Shown: positions 18,427 through 26,991, counted from the first letter of the stretch. The stretch is 64,000 nt of DNA from Actinomadura luteofluorescens (GCF_013409365.1 NZ_JACCBA010000001.1:2356001-2420000), one strand, 5' to 3'. The notes: a model not told the origin generated them from the sequence alone. Numbers and translations are program-made.

Positions 18427-19785
18427 TCAGAGCACCTCCTCGGCGAGGCGCATCAGGCGGCGGTGGGCGTCCGCGCCGCGCCGCCCGGCCTCGTCCTGCG
18501 GGACGGTGACGAGCGTGTCGCCGTCCACGACGGTGCGCCCGCCGACGAGCAGGCGCTCCAGCGGCGGCGTCGGCCCGAACGCCAGCGCGACGACGGGGTC
18601 GTCGACGGCGGCGCGGAAGCCGTCGATCCGCCACAGCGCGATGTCGGCGAGCCGGCCGGGCGCGAGGGCGCCGAGCTCGTCGTCGCGGCCGAGGCAGCGG
18701 GCGCCGCCGAGCGTCGCCATCTCCAGGGCCTGCCGAGCGTTCAGCGCGGTCGGCCCGTACCGGGCGCGCTGCATGTAGATCGCCTGCCGCAGCTCCCCGG
18801 CCAGCGGGACGAGTTCGGCCGACGCCGCACCGTCGACGCCGAGCCCGACCGCCGCGCCCGCCTCCAGCAGGTGCGACACGCGGGCGATCCCGGCGCCGAG
18901 GCGGGCGTTGGAGCTCGGGCAGTGCGCCGTTCCGGTGCGGGTCTCGGCGAGCCGCTTGACGTCGGTGTCGTGCAGGTGGACGCAGTGCGCGAGCCACACG
19001 TCGGGGCCCAGCCAGCCGATCGAGTCCATGTACTCGGTGGGCGTCATGCCGAACTGCTCGCGCGTGTGCTCCTCCTCGTCGAGCGTCTCGGCGAGGTGGG
19101 TGTGCAGGCGCACGCCCTTGTCGCGCGCCAGCCGGGCCGACTCGACCAGCAGGTCCCGCGTGACGGAGAACGGCGAGCAGGGCGCGACGGCGACGCGCAG
19201 CAGCGACCCGGGCGAGGGGTCGTGGTACCGGTCGATCGCGGCCTCGGTCTCGGCGAGGACGGTGTCGATGTCCTCGACGACCTCGTCCGGGGGCAGCCCG
19301 CCCTGCGACTCGCCCCGGTCCATCGATCCCCGGCACGGATGGAACCGGACGCCGATCTCCCGGGCGGCCTCGATCCCGGCCGCGAACAGGTCGCCGCGTC
19401 CCTTGGGGAACAGGTAGTGGTGGTCGGTGGACGTCGTGCAGCCCGACTTGGCGAGCCATCCGAGCCCGGCGGTGGCGGCGCCGGCGACGACCTCGGCGTC
19501 CATCTTCGACCACGGCTTGTAGAGGGTGGTCAGCCACTCGAACAGGGTGCCGTCGACGGCCGTGCCCTGGCTGGCCCACTGGTAGAGGTGGTGGTGGGAG
19601 TTGACCAGGCCGGGGGTGGCGAGGCAGCCCGTGCCGTCGATCCGCTCGGCGCCGGCTTCGGTCTCCGGCGCGGGGCCTGGTCCGACCGCCGTGATCCGGT
19701 CGCCCTCGACCACGATGTGGCCGCCCGGGTACTCGTCCCCGGACACGGTGGCCACGTGGGCGTTCTCGATGACGACGCGCCTCAT
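18427..19785 (-). CDS. 8-oxoguanine deaminase-type amidohydrolase
   Basis: This 452-residue enzyme is a cytosine/guanine-deaminase-like amidohydrolase. Metal ligands are seen in [10 protein letters not shown] near 66, THLAET near 226, and AHCVHLHD near 262; the late VDGAAS holds the Asp. The sequence, in particular [11 protein letters not shown], resembles 8-oxoguanine deaminases (often misnamed hydroxyatrazine hydrolases), which turn 8-oxoguanine into urate. Its place between two XDH subunit genes fits an extra entry into urate. Guanine deamination to xanthine is the alternative. The ATG overlaps the 2Fe-2S subunit stop. Confidence 0.8.
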   Translation of the reverse strand: MRRVVIENAHVATVSGDEYPGGHIVVEGDRITAVGPGPAPETEAGAERIDGTGCLATPGLVNSHHHLYQWASQGTAVDGTLFEWLTTLYKPWSKMDAEVVAGAATAGLGWLAKSGCTTSTDHHYLFPKGRGDLFAAGIEAAREIGVRFHPCRGSMDRGESQGGLPPDEVVEDIDTVLAETEAAIDRYHDPSPGSLLRVAVAPCSPFSVTRDLLVESARLARDKGVRLHTHLAETLDEEEHTREQFGMTPTEYMDSIGWLGPDVWLAHCVHLHDTDVKRLAETRTGTAHCPSSNARLGAGIARVSHLLEAGAAVGLGVDGAASAELVPLAGELRQAIYMQRARYGPTALNARQALEMATLGGARCLGRDDELGALAPGRLADIALWRIDGFRAAVDDPVVALAFGPTPPLERLLVGGRTVVDGDTLVTVPQDEAGRRGADAHRRLMRLAEEVL

Positions 19786-20267
19786 CGCGCGGCCGCCCTG
19801 CGCTCGGCCGCGAGGCGCACCGCGTCGAGGATCTTCTCGTAGCCGGTGCAGCGGCACAGGTTCCCGGCCAGCGCCTCGCGGATCTCCGCGTCGGACGGCG
19901 CCGGGTTCCGCTCGATCAGGTCGTGCGTCTGGACGATCAGGCCGGGCGTGCAGAACCCGCACTGGACGGCCCCCGCCTCGACGAACGCCTCCTGCACGGC
20001 GTCGAGCCGCTCCTCGCCGGGCGGCCCCTGCGCCAGCCCCTCCACGGTGACGACCTCGCGGTCCTGCGCCTGGCCCGCCGCGACCAGGCAGGCGCACACC
20101 GGCACGCCGTCCAGGTAGACGGTGCACGAGCCGCATTCGCCCTGCTCGCAGGCATTCTTGGAACCGGGGAGGCCCATCCGCTCGCGGAGCATGTAGAGCA
20201 GGCTCTCGCCCTCCCACACCTCGTCCACGGCCTCCTCGGACCCGTTGACGGTCAGGTTCACGCGCAT
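19782..20267 (-). CDS. Xanthine dehydrogenase, 2Fe-2S subunit
   Basis: The 161-residue iron-sulfur subunit moves electrons from the molybdenum centre to FAD. Cysteine motifs for both clusters are complete: [21 protein letters not shown] (plant-ferredoxin type, residues about 40-60) and CGFCTPG with CRCTGY (residues about 100-140). It overlaps the FAD gene upstream and the deaminase gene downstream by ATGA, so the stoichiometry is probably set by coupling. Confidence 0.94.
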   Translation of the reverse strand: MRVNLTVNGSEEAVDEVWEGESLLYMLRERMGLPGSKNACEQGECGSCTVYLDGVPVCACLVAAGQAQDREVVTVEGLAQGPPGEERLDAVQEAFVEAGAVQCGFCTPGLIVQTHDLIERNPAPSDAEIREALAGNLCRCTGYEKILDAVRLAAERRAAAR

Positions 20268-21145
20268 CACGAGGCCGCCTTTCCCACGGTCGTCTTGCGG
20301 TGGTCGTTCCAGGCCCAGGTGAGCGTGCGGCGCGCCAGCACCGCCAGGGCGTGGCTGCGGTAGCCGCCCGTCCCGCGGACGTCGTCGATCGGCGACGCCG
20401 CGTCCCGCACCAGTTCGCCGAAGCGCCGGGCGGCGGCCTCGGCAAGCGGGCCGCGCCCGTCCCAGTCCAGCTCGGCGGAGATGAACGCCTCGGCCTCGGT
20501 GGCGCGGCGCGGGGTCGGGGCGGCCGAGCCGAGGCCGGTGCCGACGCGGCGCTCGCCCGGGTGCAGCGCGACGGCGAAGGAGCAGACCGCGATCACCATC
20601 GCGTTCCGGGTGCCGATCTTGGAGAAGTACTGCGGGCCGGACGCGGGCGGCGCCCAGAACGCGCGGATCAGCTCGTCCGGCGCGAGCGCGTTGCGCTTCA
20701 CGCCGGTGAAGAACTCCGCGACCGGGATCATCCGGACGCCGCGCTCGGCCGACTCGGCCTCGATCACCGCGTCCCCGGCCAGCAGCGGCGGATGGCCGTC
20801 CCCGGCGGGCGACGCGGCGCCGAGGTTGCCGCCGACCGTGCCGCGGTTGCGGATCTGCGGCGACCCGACCGTGCGGGACGCCTGGGCGAGGCCGGGCAGC
20901 CGCCCGCCCAGCTCGGTGATCAGCCGCGCGTAGGGGACGCCGGCGCCGACGCGGAGCCGGCCGTCCGCGGTGTCCCATGCGGTGAGGGCGCGGATCCGGG
21001 TCAGGTCGAGCAGCGCCTCGGGCCGCCGCGCGTCGAAGTTGATCTCGACCATGACGTCGGTGCCGCCCTGGACGGGCAGGGCACCGGGCCGCGCGGCCTT
21101 GGCGGCCAGCGCGTCCTCCCAGGTCAGCGGTCGCAAGAAGTCCAT
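20267..21145 (-). CDS. Xanthine dehydrogenase, FAD-binding subunit
   Basis: The 292-residue protein is of the CO-dehydrogenase flavoprotein type. FAD contacts are visible in ALPVQGGTDVMVEIN near 23 and in SPQIRNRGTVGGNLGAASPAGD near 95-116. It passes electrons from the iron-sulfur subunit to the acceptor. Three-subunit XDH with this gene order is common in actinomycetes. It starts 28 bases after uricase. Confidence 0.92.
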   Translation of the reverse strand: MDFLRPLTWEDALAAKAARPGALPVQGGTDVMVEINFDARRPEALLDLTRIRALTAWDTADGRLRVGAGVPYARLITELGGRLPGLAQASRTVGSPQIRNRGTVGGNLGAASPAGDGHPPLLAGDAVIEAESAERGVRMIPVAEFFTGVKRNALAPDELIRAFWAPPASGPQYFSKIGTRNAMVIAVCSFAVALHPGERRVGTGLGSAAPTPRRATEAEAFISAELDWDGRGPLAEAAARRFGELVRDAASPIDDVRGTGGYRSHALAVLARRTLTWAWNDHRKTTVGKAAS

Positions 21146-21173
21146 GTCTCAGTATTCCTCCGGGACGGCGGTC

Positions 21174-22031
21174 TCAGTCGAAGGCCGCCGGTGCGGCGGG
21201 CGCGTCGTCGGTCAGCACCGTGCCTTCGATGAGCCCGTACGGGCGGTCCGCCGCGAAATAGACCTCGTTGTCGTTGTCCAGGCCGAACGGCTCCAGGTCG
21301 ACCAGGAAGTGGTGCTTGTTGGGCAGCGACAGCCTGACCTCGCAGATCTCCGGCCGCTCGGTGAGGACGCGGCGCCCCATCTGGTAGAGCGTCTGCTGGA
21401 GCGACAGGCTGTGCGTCCCGGCGAACGCGCGCAGCAGGCCGTCGCGGGCGGCGGCGTAGGAGTCGTCCCAGCCCGCGGTGGTGCCGCGGTGCCGCCACCG
21501 GGCGGTGACCGCCGTGGCGAGGATCCGGTCGTCGGTCGGTTCGAGCGTCGTGTACCCGTCCCGGGCGAAGCCGTGGAACTCGCTTCCGGTGGAGTTGAGG
21601 ACGACCAGGTCGGTGAGGCCCGAGACGACCGACTCCGCCTCGCCGCCGTGGACCAGCGCCGTGCGCACCTCGCCGCCGTCCCGGACGAACGAGTGCCCGC
21701 CCGCGATGCGCCGCCAGCCGTACTCGCGGATCTCCACCCGGGCGTGCGCGACCGCGGGCTGGGAGGCCGTGAAGTGCCGCGCGAGCAGGAGGCCGAAGTC
21801 CTCGATCGCGCCGATGCCGTGCTCGCGGGCGAACGCGAACACGGTGTTCTTCTGGGTGTCGGTGGGCAGCACGGCGGCGTTGTCGCCGGTCAGGTGGACC
21901 TCGTCCATCGCGCCGGACAGCGCCACGCTGACGTTCAGGTCCCTGATCCGGTGGGTGCCGCCGTCCCGCGTCACGCGCACGACGCGCGTCTCCGCCTTGC
22001 CGTAACGGTTGGGCCCGAGAACGATCGCCAC
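21174..22031 (-). CDS. Urate oxidase (uricase)
   Basis: This 285-residue cofactor-free oxidase converts urate to 5-hydroxyisourate. Catalytic-site elements are present: Lys in GPNRYGKAETRVVRV near residue 10, Thr in LPTDTQKNTVFAFA near 57, and the His-containing SLPNKHHFLVDLEPFGLDN near 235. The GTG start is embedded in the HIU hydrolase stop (TAGTG) and gives the usual family N-terminus; the longer open frame is discarded. Confidence 0.94.
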   Translation of the reverse strand: MAIVLGPNRYGKAETRVVRVTRDGGTHRIRDLNVSVALSGAMDEVHLTGDNAAVLPTDTQKNTVFAFAREHGIGAIEDFGLLLARHFTASQPAVAHARVEIREYGWRRIAGGHSFVRDGGEVRTALVHGGEAESVVSGLTDLVVLNSTGSEFHGFARDGYTTLEPTDDRILATAVTARWRHRGTTAGWDDSYAAARDGLLRAFAGTHSLSLQQTLYQMGRRVLTERPEICEVRLSLPNKHHFLVDLEPFGLDNDNEVYFAADRPYGLIEGTVLTDDAPAAPAAFD

Positions 22032-22345
22032 TAGCTCCCCCGGTACGTCGAGTACGCGAACGGGCTGATCAGGAGGGGGACGTGGTAGTGCCGGCCCGGG
22101 TCGTCGATGGTGAACGCGACCGTGACCTCGGGGTAGAAGTCCGACAGTCCCTCGGTGGCGAAGGTCAGCCGGTGCACCCCCTCGCCGGGCTCGGCGCCCC
22201 ACTCCCGGACGCGGCCGTCGGCGTCGGTGCGGGCCTCGGCGAGCGGAGTCCAGCCGCCGCCCGCGTCGCGGCGCTCCAGCCGGACGGCCACGCCCGCGGC
22301 GGGCATCCCCTTCGCCGCGTCGAGTACGTGGGTCGAAAGGCTCAC
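22031..22345 (-). CDS. 5-hydroxyisourate hydrolase (transthyretin-like)
   Basis: This 104-residue protein has the transthyretin-related fold and hydrolyses 5-hydroxyisourate to OHCU. The signature start STHVLDAAKGMPAAGV and the diagnostic C-terminal YRGS tetrapeptide are both intact. GTG start, overlapping the OHCU decarboxylase stop by GTGA. Confidence 0.95.
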   Translation of the reverse strand: MSLSTHVLDAAKGMPAAGVAVRLERRDAGGGWTPLAEARTDADGRVREWGAEPGEGVHRLTFATEGLSDFYPEVTVAFTIDDPGRHYHVPLLISPFAYSTYRGS

Positions 22346-22878
22346 GCGTCCTCCTCCATCAGCCTGGCCAGCCGCAGGTCGACGATCTCCCCCAGTTCCC
22401 GGCGGACGGCGTCGCGCTCGGTGTCAGGGTCGTTGCCGAGCCGTTCCCGCAGCGCGGCGAGCATCTCCAGCGCGGAGCGCCCGGACGCGCGGATCAGGAA
22501 CACGTGGCCGAAACGCTCCTCGTAGGCGCGGTTTCCCGCTATCAGGGCGTCCTGAACGTCGGCCGGCGCCGCGGCCGCCCCGGCCTGCTCTCCTCGCGAC
22601 CAGCGGGCCTCGCGCGCGGCGCCGCCCACCCGGTCCCCGATGCGCGGATGCGCCGCGAGCGCCTCCTCGACGTCCGCCCACTCCAGGTCGTCCAGTGCGC
22701 GCCTCGACGCGGCGCGCAGCGCGGCGGGATCGGCGTAGGCCCGGCCGCCGACCTCGGCGATCCACCGGCGGGACGCGCAGCACGCCGCCAGCTCCTCGCT
22801 GCTCGGTTCCACCACGCTTGCAGTACACAAGCCCGCCCCGGGCGCGGTCGAGTCACAGGACGTCCGAAGCGAGGCCAT
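22342..22878 (-). CDS. OHCU decarboxylase
   Basis: The protein decarboxylates 2-oxo-4-hydroxy-4-carboxy-5-ureidoimidazoline to S-allantoin. The catalytic His is in AAHPRIGDRV and the second conserved stretch is FGHVFLIRASGRS. As listed it is 178 residues; a GTG at 22815 would give 157 residues, closer to the family length, and the first 20 residues look non-homologous, so the start is uncertain. It is the first gene of the nine-gene purine operon, and its promoter must lie in the very short gap shared with pucR. Confidence 0.88.
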   Translation of the reverse strand: MASLRTSCDSTAPGAGLCTASVVEPSSEELAACCASRRWIAEVGGRAYADPAALRAASRRALDDLEWADVEEALAAHPRIGDRVGGAAREARWSRGEQAGAAAAPADVQDALIAGNRAYEERFGHVFLIRASGRSALEMLAALRERLGNDPDTERDAVRRELGEIVDLRLARLMEEDA

Positions 22879-22895
22879 GGTCGCGCGCGGTCTTT

Positions 22896-22909
22896 TGTAG
22901 CTTGCTACA
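22896..22909. promoter_or_regulatory. Palindrome at the pucR start, probable operator
   Basis: TGTAGCTTGCTACA (6-base arms, 2-base spacer) ends one base before the pucR ATG, in the gap between the divergent purine operon and pucR. It is a natural PucR autoregulatory or purine operon control site. No Shine-Dalgarno can be seen for pucR. Confidence 0.5.
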
Positions 22910-22910
22910 T

Positions 22911-24353
22911 ATGAAGCTGCGTTCGCTGCTCGCGATGCCCGGGCTGCGGCTGGAGGTCGTCAGCGGGGAGGACGAGCTCGACCGGCCGATCCGCTGGGTC
23001 GTCACCACCGACCTGATCGACCCCGGCCGCTACCTGCGCGGCGGCGAGCTCGTGCTCACCGGCCTGGTCTGGCGGACGGGCCCGGCCGACTCGGAGGCGT
23101 TCGCCGCGGCCCTCGCCGGGGCGGGCGTGTCGGGGCTGGCCGCGTGGGACCTCACGCTCGGCGCCATCCCGGACGATCTCGTGGCGGCGTGCCGCCGGCA
23201 CCGGCTGCCGCTGTTCAAGGTCCCCGAGGACGTGGCGTTCGCGACCGTGACCGAGGAGGTCGTCCGGCACCTGTCCGGCGCCCGCGCGGCCGACCTCACC
23301 GCTCTGCTGGACCGGCACCGCCGCCTGGTCGAGGGGACCGGGCTCGGCGCCGTCCTCGACCTGGTCGGCCACTGCCACGTCCTCGCCCCGACCGGGCGGG
23401 TCGTCGCGGGGCCGCCGCCCGCCGACCCGGCCGCTCTGGCCTCCGCGTTCCTCACCGCCCCCCGGCTGCCGCACCACGTCCCGGGCCAGGACATGTCGCT
23501 CTTCCCGGTGTCCCCCGGCGACACGCCGCGGGTCGCCGACTGGTTCGTGGCGCTGGAGGGGGACTTCGAGGACTGGCCGCCCGAACGCCACACGATGGCC
23601 GGGGAGCTGGCCGCGATCGTCGACCTCGAACGGGCCCGCCTCCGCGCCGACGACCGCTCGTCCCAGGACATCGTGACCGCCGCCTTCTCCGGGAACGATC
23701 TGCCGAGGCCGGAGGAGCTCGCCTCCCCGGTCGTGGCGGTCGCCGCGTCCGCGCAGGGCCCGCTGCGTCCGGGCGAGCTGCGCACCGTGCTCGCCGAGGT
23801 CGTGGGCGTGCCGCGGCCGGTGGTCGGGCTGCTGGACGGGGAGGCCGTCGCGCTCGTCCCCTCCGGCGGGCTGGACGTCGCCGCCGCCGTCCAGGACGCC
23901 CTCGGTCTCCTCGCCCCCGGTCTGGCGGGCACCCGCGTGGCCGTCGGGGTGAGCGGCGCCGCCGTGCCCCCCGACCTGCGCGGCGCCATCGAGGAGGCCC
24001 GCCACGCCCGCCGCCTCGCCGCGACCCGCCCCTCCCCGGTGTGCGTCGTCCGGCACGAGGAACTCGCGACCCACGTTCTGCTGCTCGCCAGCGTGCCGGA
24101 CGACGTCCGCCAGATGTTCCGGGTGCGCCTCCTGGACCCGCTGCGCTCCTACGACGAGGTCCACGGAGCCGGCCTCGTCCAGACGCTGGAGACGTTCCTG
24201 CGCAACTCCGGCTCCTGGACGCGCTGCGCCGAGGAGCTCCATCTCCACGTCAACTCGGTCCGGTACCGCGTCCAGCGCATCCAGGATCTGACCGGCCGGG
24301 ACCTGTCCCGGATGGAGGACCGGGTCGACTTCTTCCTCGCCCTCCTCGTCTGA
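22911..24353 (+). CDS. pucR: PucR-family regulator of purine catabolism
   Basis: The 480-residue regulator has the three-part PucR layout: an N-terminal purine-catabolism domain (LRSLLAMPGLRLEVVSGEDE and VLTGLVWR), a central GGDEF-like dimerisation region, and a C-terminal HTH_30 domain (ETFLRNSGSWTRCAEELHLH then VNSVRYRVQRIQDLTGRDL). Divergent placement against the purine operon supports control of those nine genes. The ATG at 22911 has no ribosome-binding site and lies against a palindrome, suggesting a leaderless transcript. Activator versus repressor mode cannot be read. Confidence 0.88.
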   Translation: MKLRSLLAMPGLRLEVVSGEDELDRPIRWVVTTDLIDPGRYLRGGELVLTGLVWRTGPADSEAFAAALAGAGVSGLAAWDLTLGAIPDDLVAACRRHRLPLFKVPEDVAFATVTEEVVRHLSGARAADLTALLDRHRRLVEGTGLGAVLDLVGHCHVLAPTGRVVAGPPPADPAALASAFLTAPRLPHHVPGQDMSLFPVSPGDTPRVADWFVALEGDFEDWPPERHTMAGELAAIVDLERARLRADDRSSQDIVTAAFSGNDLPRPEELASPVVAVAASAQGPLRPGELRTVLAEVVGVPRPVVGLLDGEAVALVPSGGLDVAAAVQDALGLLAPGLAGTRVAVGVSGAAVPPDLRGAIEEARHARRLAATRPSPVCVVRHEELATHVLLLASVPDDVRQMFRVRLLDPLRSYDEVHGAGLVQTLETFLRNSGSWTRCAEELHLHVNSVRYRVQRIQDLTGRDLSRMEDRVDFFLALLV

Positions 24354-24378
24354 CCGCGCCGGCTCCGGGCGCGCGTCA
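24351..24378. terminator. Imperfect hairpin between convergent genes
   Basis: TGAC-c-GCGCC pairs with GGCGC-gc-GTCA around a GGCTCC-type loop, including the pucR stop codon and reaching the alpha/beta hydrolase stop. It probably ends transcription from both sides. The stem is interrupted, so confidence is moderate. Confidence 0.45.
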
Positions 24379-25239
24379 GGCCGTGGTGTGCCGCAGGAGC
24401 GCGGGGACGACCGTGTCCCAGGTCCGGCGCGGGAGCTCGCTGCCCGTGCCGGGCAGGACGAGGAGCTCGGCGGACGGGATCTCGGCGGCCAGCGCCCGGC
24501 CGTTGCCCAGCGGGAAGAAGGGGTCGTCCTCCCCGTGGACGACGAGGGTCGGGGCGGCGATCTCCGGGAGGCGCTCGCGCCAGCGATCGCCGGAGTCCAG
24601 GGCCGCGAAGACGGTCCCCATCTGGTTCGCCCGGTGCGCCTTGCCGGGGTCGGCTCCCGTGACGGTGCGGTCGAAGATCCGCTCGATGTTCGCGCGGGCC
24701 TCGGCCTCGTCGAAGGACGGGCCCGACATGTGGCGGGCGTTCTCGACCTGGAAGGCGACCACGGACTCCCGGTCCGTCCAGTCGACCTTCGGCCGCTCCA
24801 TGAAGCGGGCCATCAGCTCCGGGGCGTGGTCGGGCAGGTCGGCGTCGGCCGGCCCCGGGGCGGTGGGCCTGGTCGCGATGAGGGTGAGGGTGGCGACGCG
24901 GGCCGGGTGGTCCAGGGCGAGGAGCTGGGCGATCCAGCCGCCGACGCCGAACCCGGCGACGTGCGCGGACGGCAGCCCGAAGGCGTCGAGGACGCCGGCG
25001 GCGTCGGCGACGAGGTCGCGCAGCGTGTAGCGGGGGGCCTCGGGGTCGGCGGTCTCGGACCGGCCCGTGTCGCGCAGGTCGTAGCGGACGGCGAACCTGC
25101 GCAGCGCGGCGAGGCGCTCGCACAGGTCGTCCGGCCACGTGAGCATCGTGTTGCCGATCAGCAGGATCGGCGGGTCGGACGGATCACCGAACGTCTCCGC
25201 GCACAGTTCCGCCCCGCCCGCCTTGATGAGTTTCTCCAT
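24376..25239 (-). CDS. Alpha/beta-hydrolase-fold protein lacking catalytic Ser and His
   Basis: The 287-residue protein follows the alpha/beta hydrolase pattern of the aclacinomycin-esterase-like group: ILLIGNTMLTWPDDLCERLA, RYDLRDTGRSET, and HGEDDPFFPLGNGRALA with the acid at about Asp239. However, the nucleophile elbow reads AGFGVGG, with Gly98 where Ser is expected. The usual GMGHELP motif near the end reads GTGSELP, with Ser267 in place of His. Both changes are clear in the DNA (GGC and AGC codons). The fold seems otherwise intact, so it may be a non-catalytic binding protein or use another chemistry. It is probably monocistronic. Confidence 0.82.
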   Translation of the reverse strand: MEKLIKAGGAELCAETFGDPSDPPILLIGNTMLTWPDDLCERLAALRRFAVRYDLRDTGRSETADPEAPRYTLRDLVADAAGVLDAFGLPSAHVAGFGVGGWIAQLLALDHPARVATLTLIATRPTAPGPADADLPDHAPELMARFMERPKVDWTDRESVVAFQVENARHMSGPSFDEAEARANIERIFDRTVTGADPGKAHRANQMGTVFAALDSGDRWRERLPEIAAPTLVVHGEDDPFFPLGNGRALAAEIPSAELLVLPGTGSELPRRTWDTVVPALLRHTTA

Positions 25240-25277
25240 GGAGGGGTGGACCGTGCGCGGAGCCGGAACTCATCGCC

Positions 25278-26015
25278 TCACGGCGTGTCCGTCTTGGCGG
25301 CGATCGCCTCCAGGGCGGCGGTGATGTTCGCCTCGGCGGCCGCCTTGTCGACGCCGGTGCCGGAGAGGATGCCCGTGCCGTCCTCGAACTCCAGCAGGGC
25401 GAGCAGGATGTGCTCGGTGCCGACGTAGTTGTGGCCGAGGCGCAGGGCCTCGCGGAACGTCAGTTCGAGGGCCTTCTTGGCGTCCTGGCCGAAGGGGATG
25501 AGCTCGGGGAGCTCACCGTCCGCCTCCGCGGGGAGCGCCGCCGTGGCGGCCTGCCGGACGGTGTCGAGCAGGACGTCCTGGGCGAGGATCGCCTTGGCGG
25601 CCAGCGCCTCGGGCTCGGTGAGCAGGGCGAGGACGAGGTGGGCCGGGGTGATCTCGGCGTTGCCGGCGGCGCGGGCCTCGCTCATCGAGGCCACGACGAC
25701 CTTGCGGGCGCGCTCGGTGTAGCGGGAGAAGCCCTGGGAGGGGTCGAGGTCGGGCTTCTCGCCCTTGGCGACGAAGCGCTTCTGCGCCGCCTGCTTGCTG
25801 ACGCCCATGCTCTTGCCGATCTCCGTCCAGGACGCGCCGGAGCGGCGGGCCTGGTCGACGAAGTGGCCGATGAGGTGGTCGGCGACCTCGCCGAGGTGCT
25901 CGGCGGCGAGGACGGCGCTGGTCAGCTGTTCGAGGGCGTCGGTGTGGACCTTCTTGATGCCGTTGATCAGGTCGTCGAGGCGGACCTGGACCGGCGGCCG
26001 CTGGGGTTCGGTCAT
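25278..26015 (-). CDS. HTH / Clp N-terminal repeat regulator
   Basis: The 245-residue protein couples an N-terminal HTH-like segment (ASWTEIGKSMGVSKQAAQKRF, about 61-81) to two Clp_N repeats, seen in EITPAHLVLALLTEPEALA (about 121) and NYVGTEHILLALLEFEDGTG (about 195). It has no AAA+ ATPase domain, so it is not a Clp chaperone; the family acts as DNA-binding regulators or adaptors in actinomycetes. Twin identical palindromes sit directly in front of its ATG, which suggests autorepression. Confidence 0.8.
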   Translation of the reverse strand: MTEPQRPPVQVRLDDLINGIKKVHTDALEQLTSAVLAAEHLGEVADHLIGHFVDQARRSGASWTEIGKSMGVSKQAAQKRFVAKGEKPDLDPSQGFSRYTERARKVVVASMSEARAAGNAEITPAHLVLALLTEPEALAAKAILAQDVLLDTVRQAATAALPAEADGELPELIPFGQDAKKALELTFREALRLGHNYVGTEHILLALLEFEDGTGILSGTGVDKAAAEANITAALEAIAAKTDTP

Positions 26016-26016
26016 G

Positions 26017-26035
26017 CGTCAACCATAGGTTGACG
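26017..26035. promoter_or_regulatory. Operator 1 of the HTH/Clp-N gene
   Basis: CGTCAACCATAGGTTGACG has perfect 8-base arms and a 3-base spacer. It begins two bases upstream of the start codon of the HTH/Clp-N gene. Confidence 0.75.
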
Positions 26036-26044
26036 ATCTCGGAT

Positions 26045-26063
26045 CGTCAACCCTGGGTTGACG
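26045..26063. promoter_or_regulatory. Operator 2 of the HTH/Clp-N gene
   Basis: CGTCAACCCTGGGTTGACG repeats operator 1 with identical arms; the centres are 28 bases apart, close to three helical turns. GACGATC-TCG-GATCGTC between them forms a third palindrome. The site ends one base before the stop of the oleD-like gene. Confidence 0.75.
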
Positions 26064-26064
26064 C

Positions 26065-26991
26065 TCACCAGCCGGCGGCCCCGGCGAAGGACGTCGGGGC
26101 GGGGTCGTAGCCGAGGGCCTCCCGGGCGGCGGTGGTGTCGAGGGTGCGCTCCAGGGCGAGATGGCTGATCGCGTAGCGGGTGAGCCGCGGCGGTTCGGGA
26201 CGCCGGGCCAGCAGGAACGCCCCCTCGGCGACGGCGGCGAGCGGGCGGGCGGCGCGGGCCGGGACGTACACCGGGCGCGCCTGGACGCCGCGCTCGCGCA
26301 GGATCGCGCGGAACGCGTCGTCGATCGCGACCGGCGCCGCGTCCGCGACGTTGAAGACGCCGGAGGCCACGGAGCCCGTCGCGGCCAGGACGCACGCCTG
26401 GACCAGGTTCCCGACCGAGGTCAGGCTGACGCGCTGGCGGCCGGTCCCGACGGCGGGCAGCACCGGGCCCCGCACGGCGGACAGGACGCGCGGAAGGAGC
26501 GTCGTGTCGCCGGGCCCGTAGACCGCGTGCGGGCGCAGGATGATCGCACCGGCGCTCGCGGCGGCCCTCTCGGCGGCGGCCTTGGAGGCGCCATAGGCGT
26601 TCATGTAGCGGCGCACCGGGGCCTCGTCCTCGCGCGCCATGACGCTCGGTGTGAACGGGTCGTACACGCTGGCCGTGCTGACGTGCACGAACCTCGCTCC
26701 CGGGAAGCTCCCCAGAGCGTTGCGGGTGCCGGTGAGGTTCGCGGCGAAGAGGGCCGCCGAGGGTCCCCAGTCGGTGACGCTTCCCGCGCAGTGGACGACC
26801 GCGTCCACGGCGGGCGCGTCCGGCAGCGGACCTCGCGTGAGGTCCCAGGACCGGTAGGGCGCGCCGCCCACGCGGCCGGGGGCCACCGCCGGACGGCGGC
26901 CGAACGCGAGAACGGCCGTCCCCTCGGACGCGAGCGCCCGGCACACCGCGCCGCCGACGAAACCCGAGGCTCCCGTCACCGCGATCCTCAC
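26065..26991 (-). CDS. OleD-like NAD(P)-dependent 3-keto acid reductase
   Basis: This 308-residue short-chain/extended dehydrogenase has the Rossmann start VTGASGFVGGAVCRALASEG, the catalytic Ser in HVSTASVYD, and the Tyr-Lys pair in YMNAYGASKAAAE. In the 3-beta-HSD/OleD group such enzymes reduce 2-alkyl-3-ketoacids to 3-hydroxy acids. It is last in the five-gene operon and overlaps the AMP ligase stop by GTGA. Neighbouring OleA-like and OleC-like genes support OleD-type function over sugar epimerisation. Cofactor preference is not read. Confidence 0.8.
   Translation of the reverse strand: MRIAVTGASGFVGGAVCRALASEGTAVLAFGRRPAVAPGRVGGAPYRSWDLTRGPLPDAPAVDAVVHCAGSVTDWGPSAALFAANLTGTRNALGSFPGARFVHVSTASVYDPFTPSVMAREDEAPVRRYMNAYGASKAAAERAAASAGAIILRPHAVYGPGDTTLLPRVLSAVRGPVLPAVGTGRQRVSLTSVGNLVQACVLAATGSVASGVFNVADAAPVAIDDAFRAILRERGVQARPVYVPARAARPLAAVAEGAFLLARRPEPPRLTRYAISHLALERTLDTTAAREALGYDPAPTSFAGAAGW

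Noticed and set aside
14822..19579. A 1585-codon open frame over the xanthine dehydrogenase region on the minus strand.
   Set aside because: Only its last 432 codons (allantoinase) are coding. The rest runs out of frame over the molybdenum subunit and deaminase genes and reads as low-complexity Arg/Ala/Pro, a usual effect of high GC.
24376..25239. The alpha/beta hydrolase as the missing OleB of the neighbouring cluster.
   Set aside because: It has neither the Asp nucleophile of OleB nor any nucleophile at the elbow, lies beyond another gene with its own operators, and resembles esterases of a different group.
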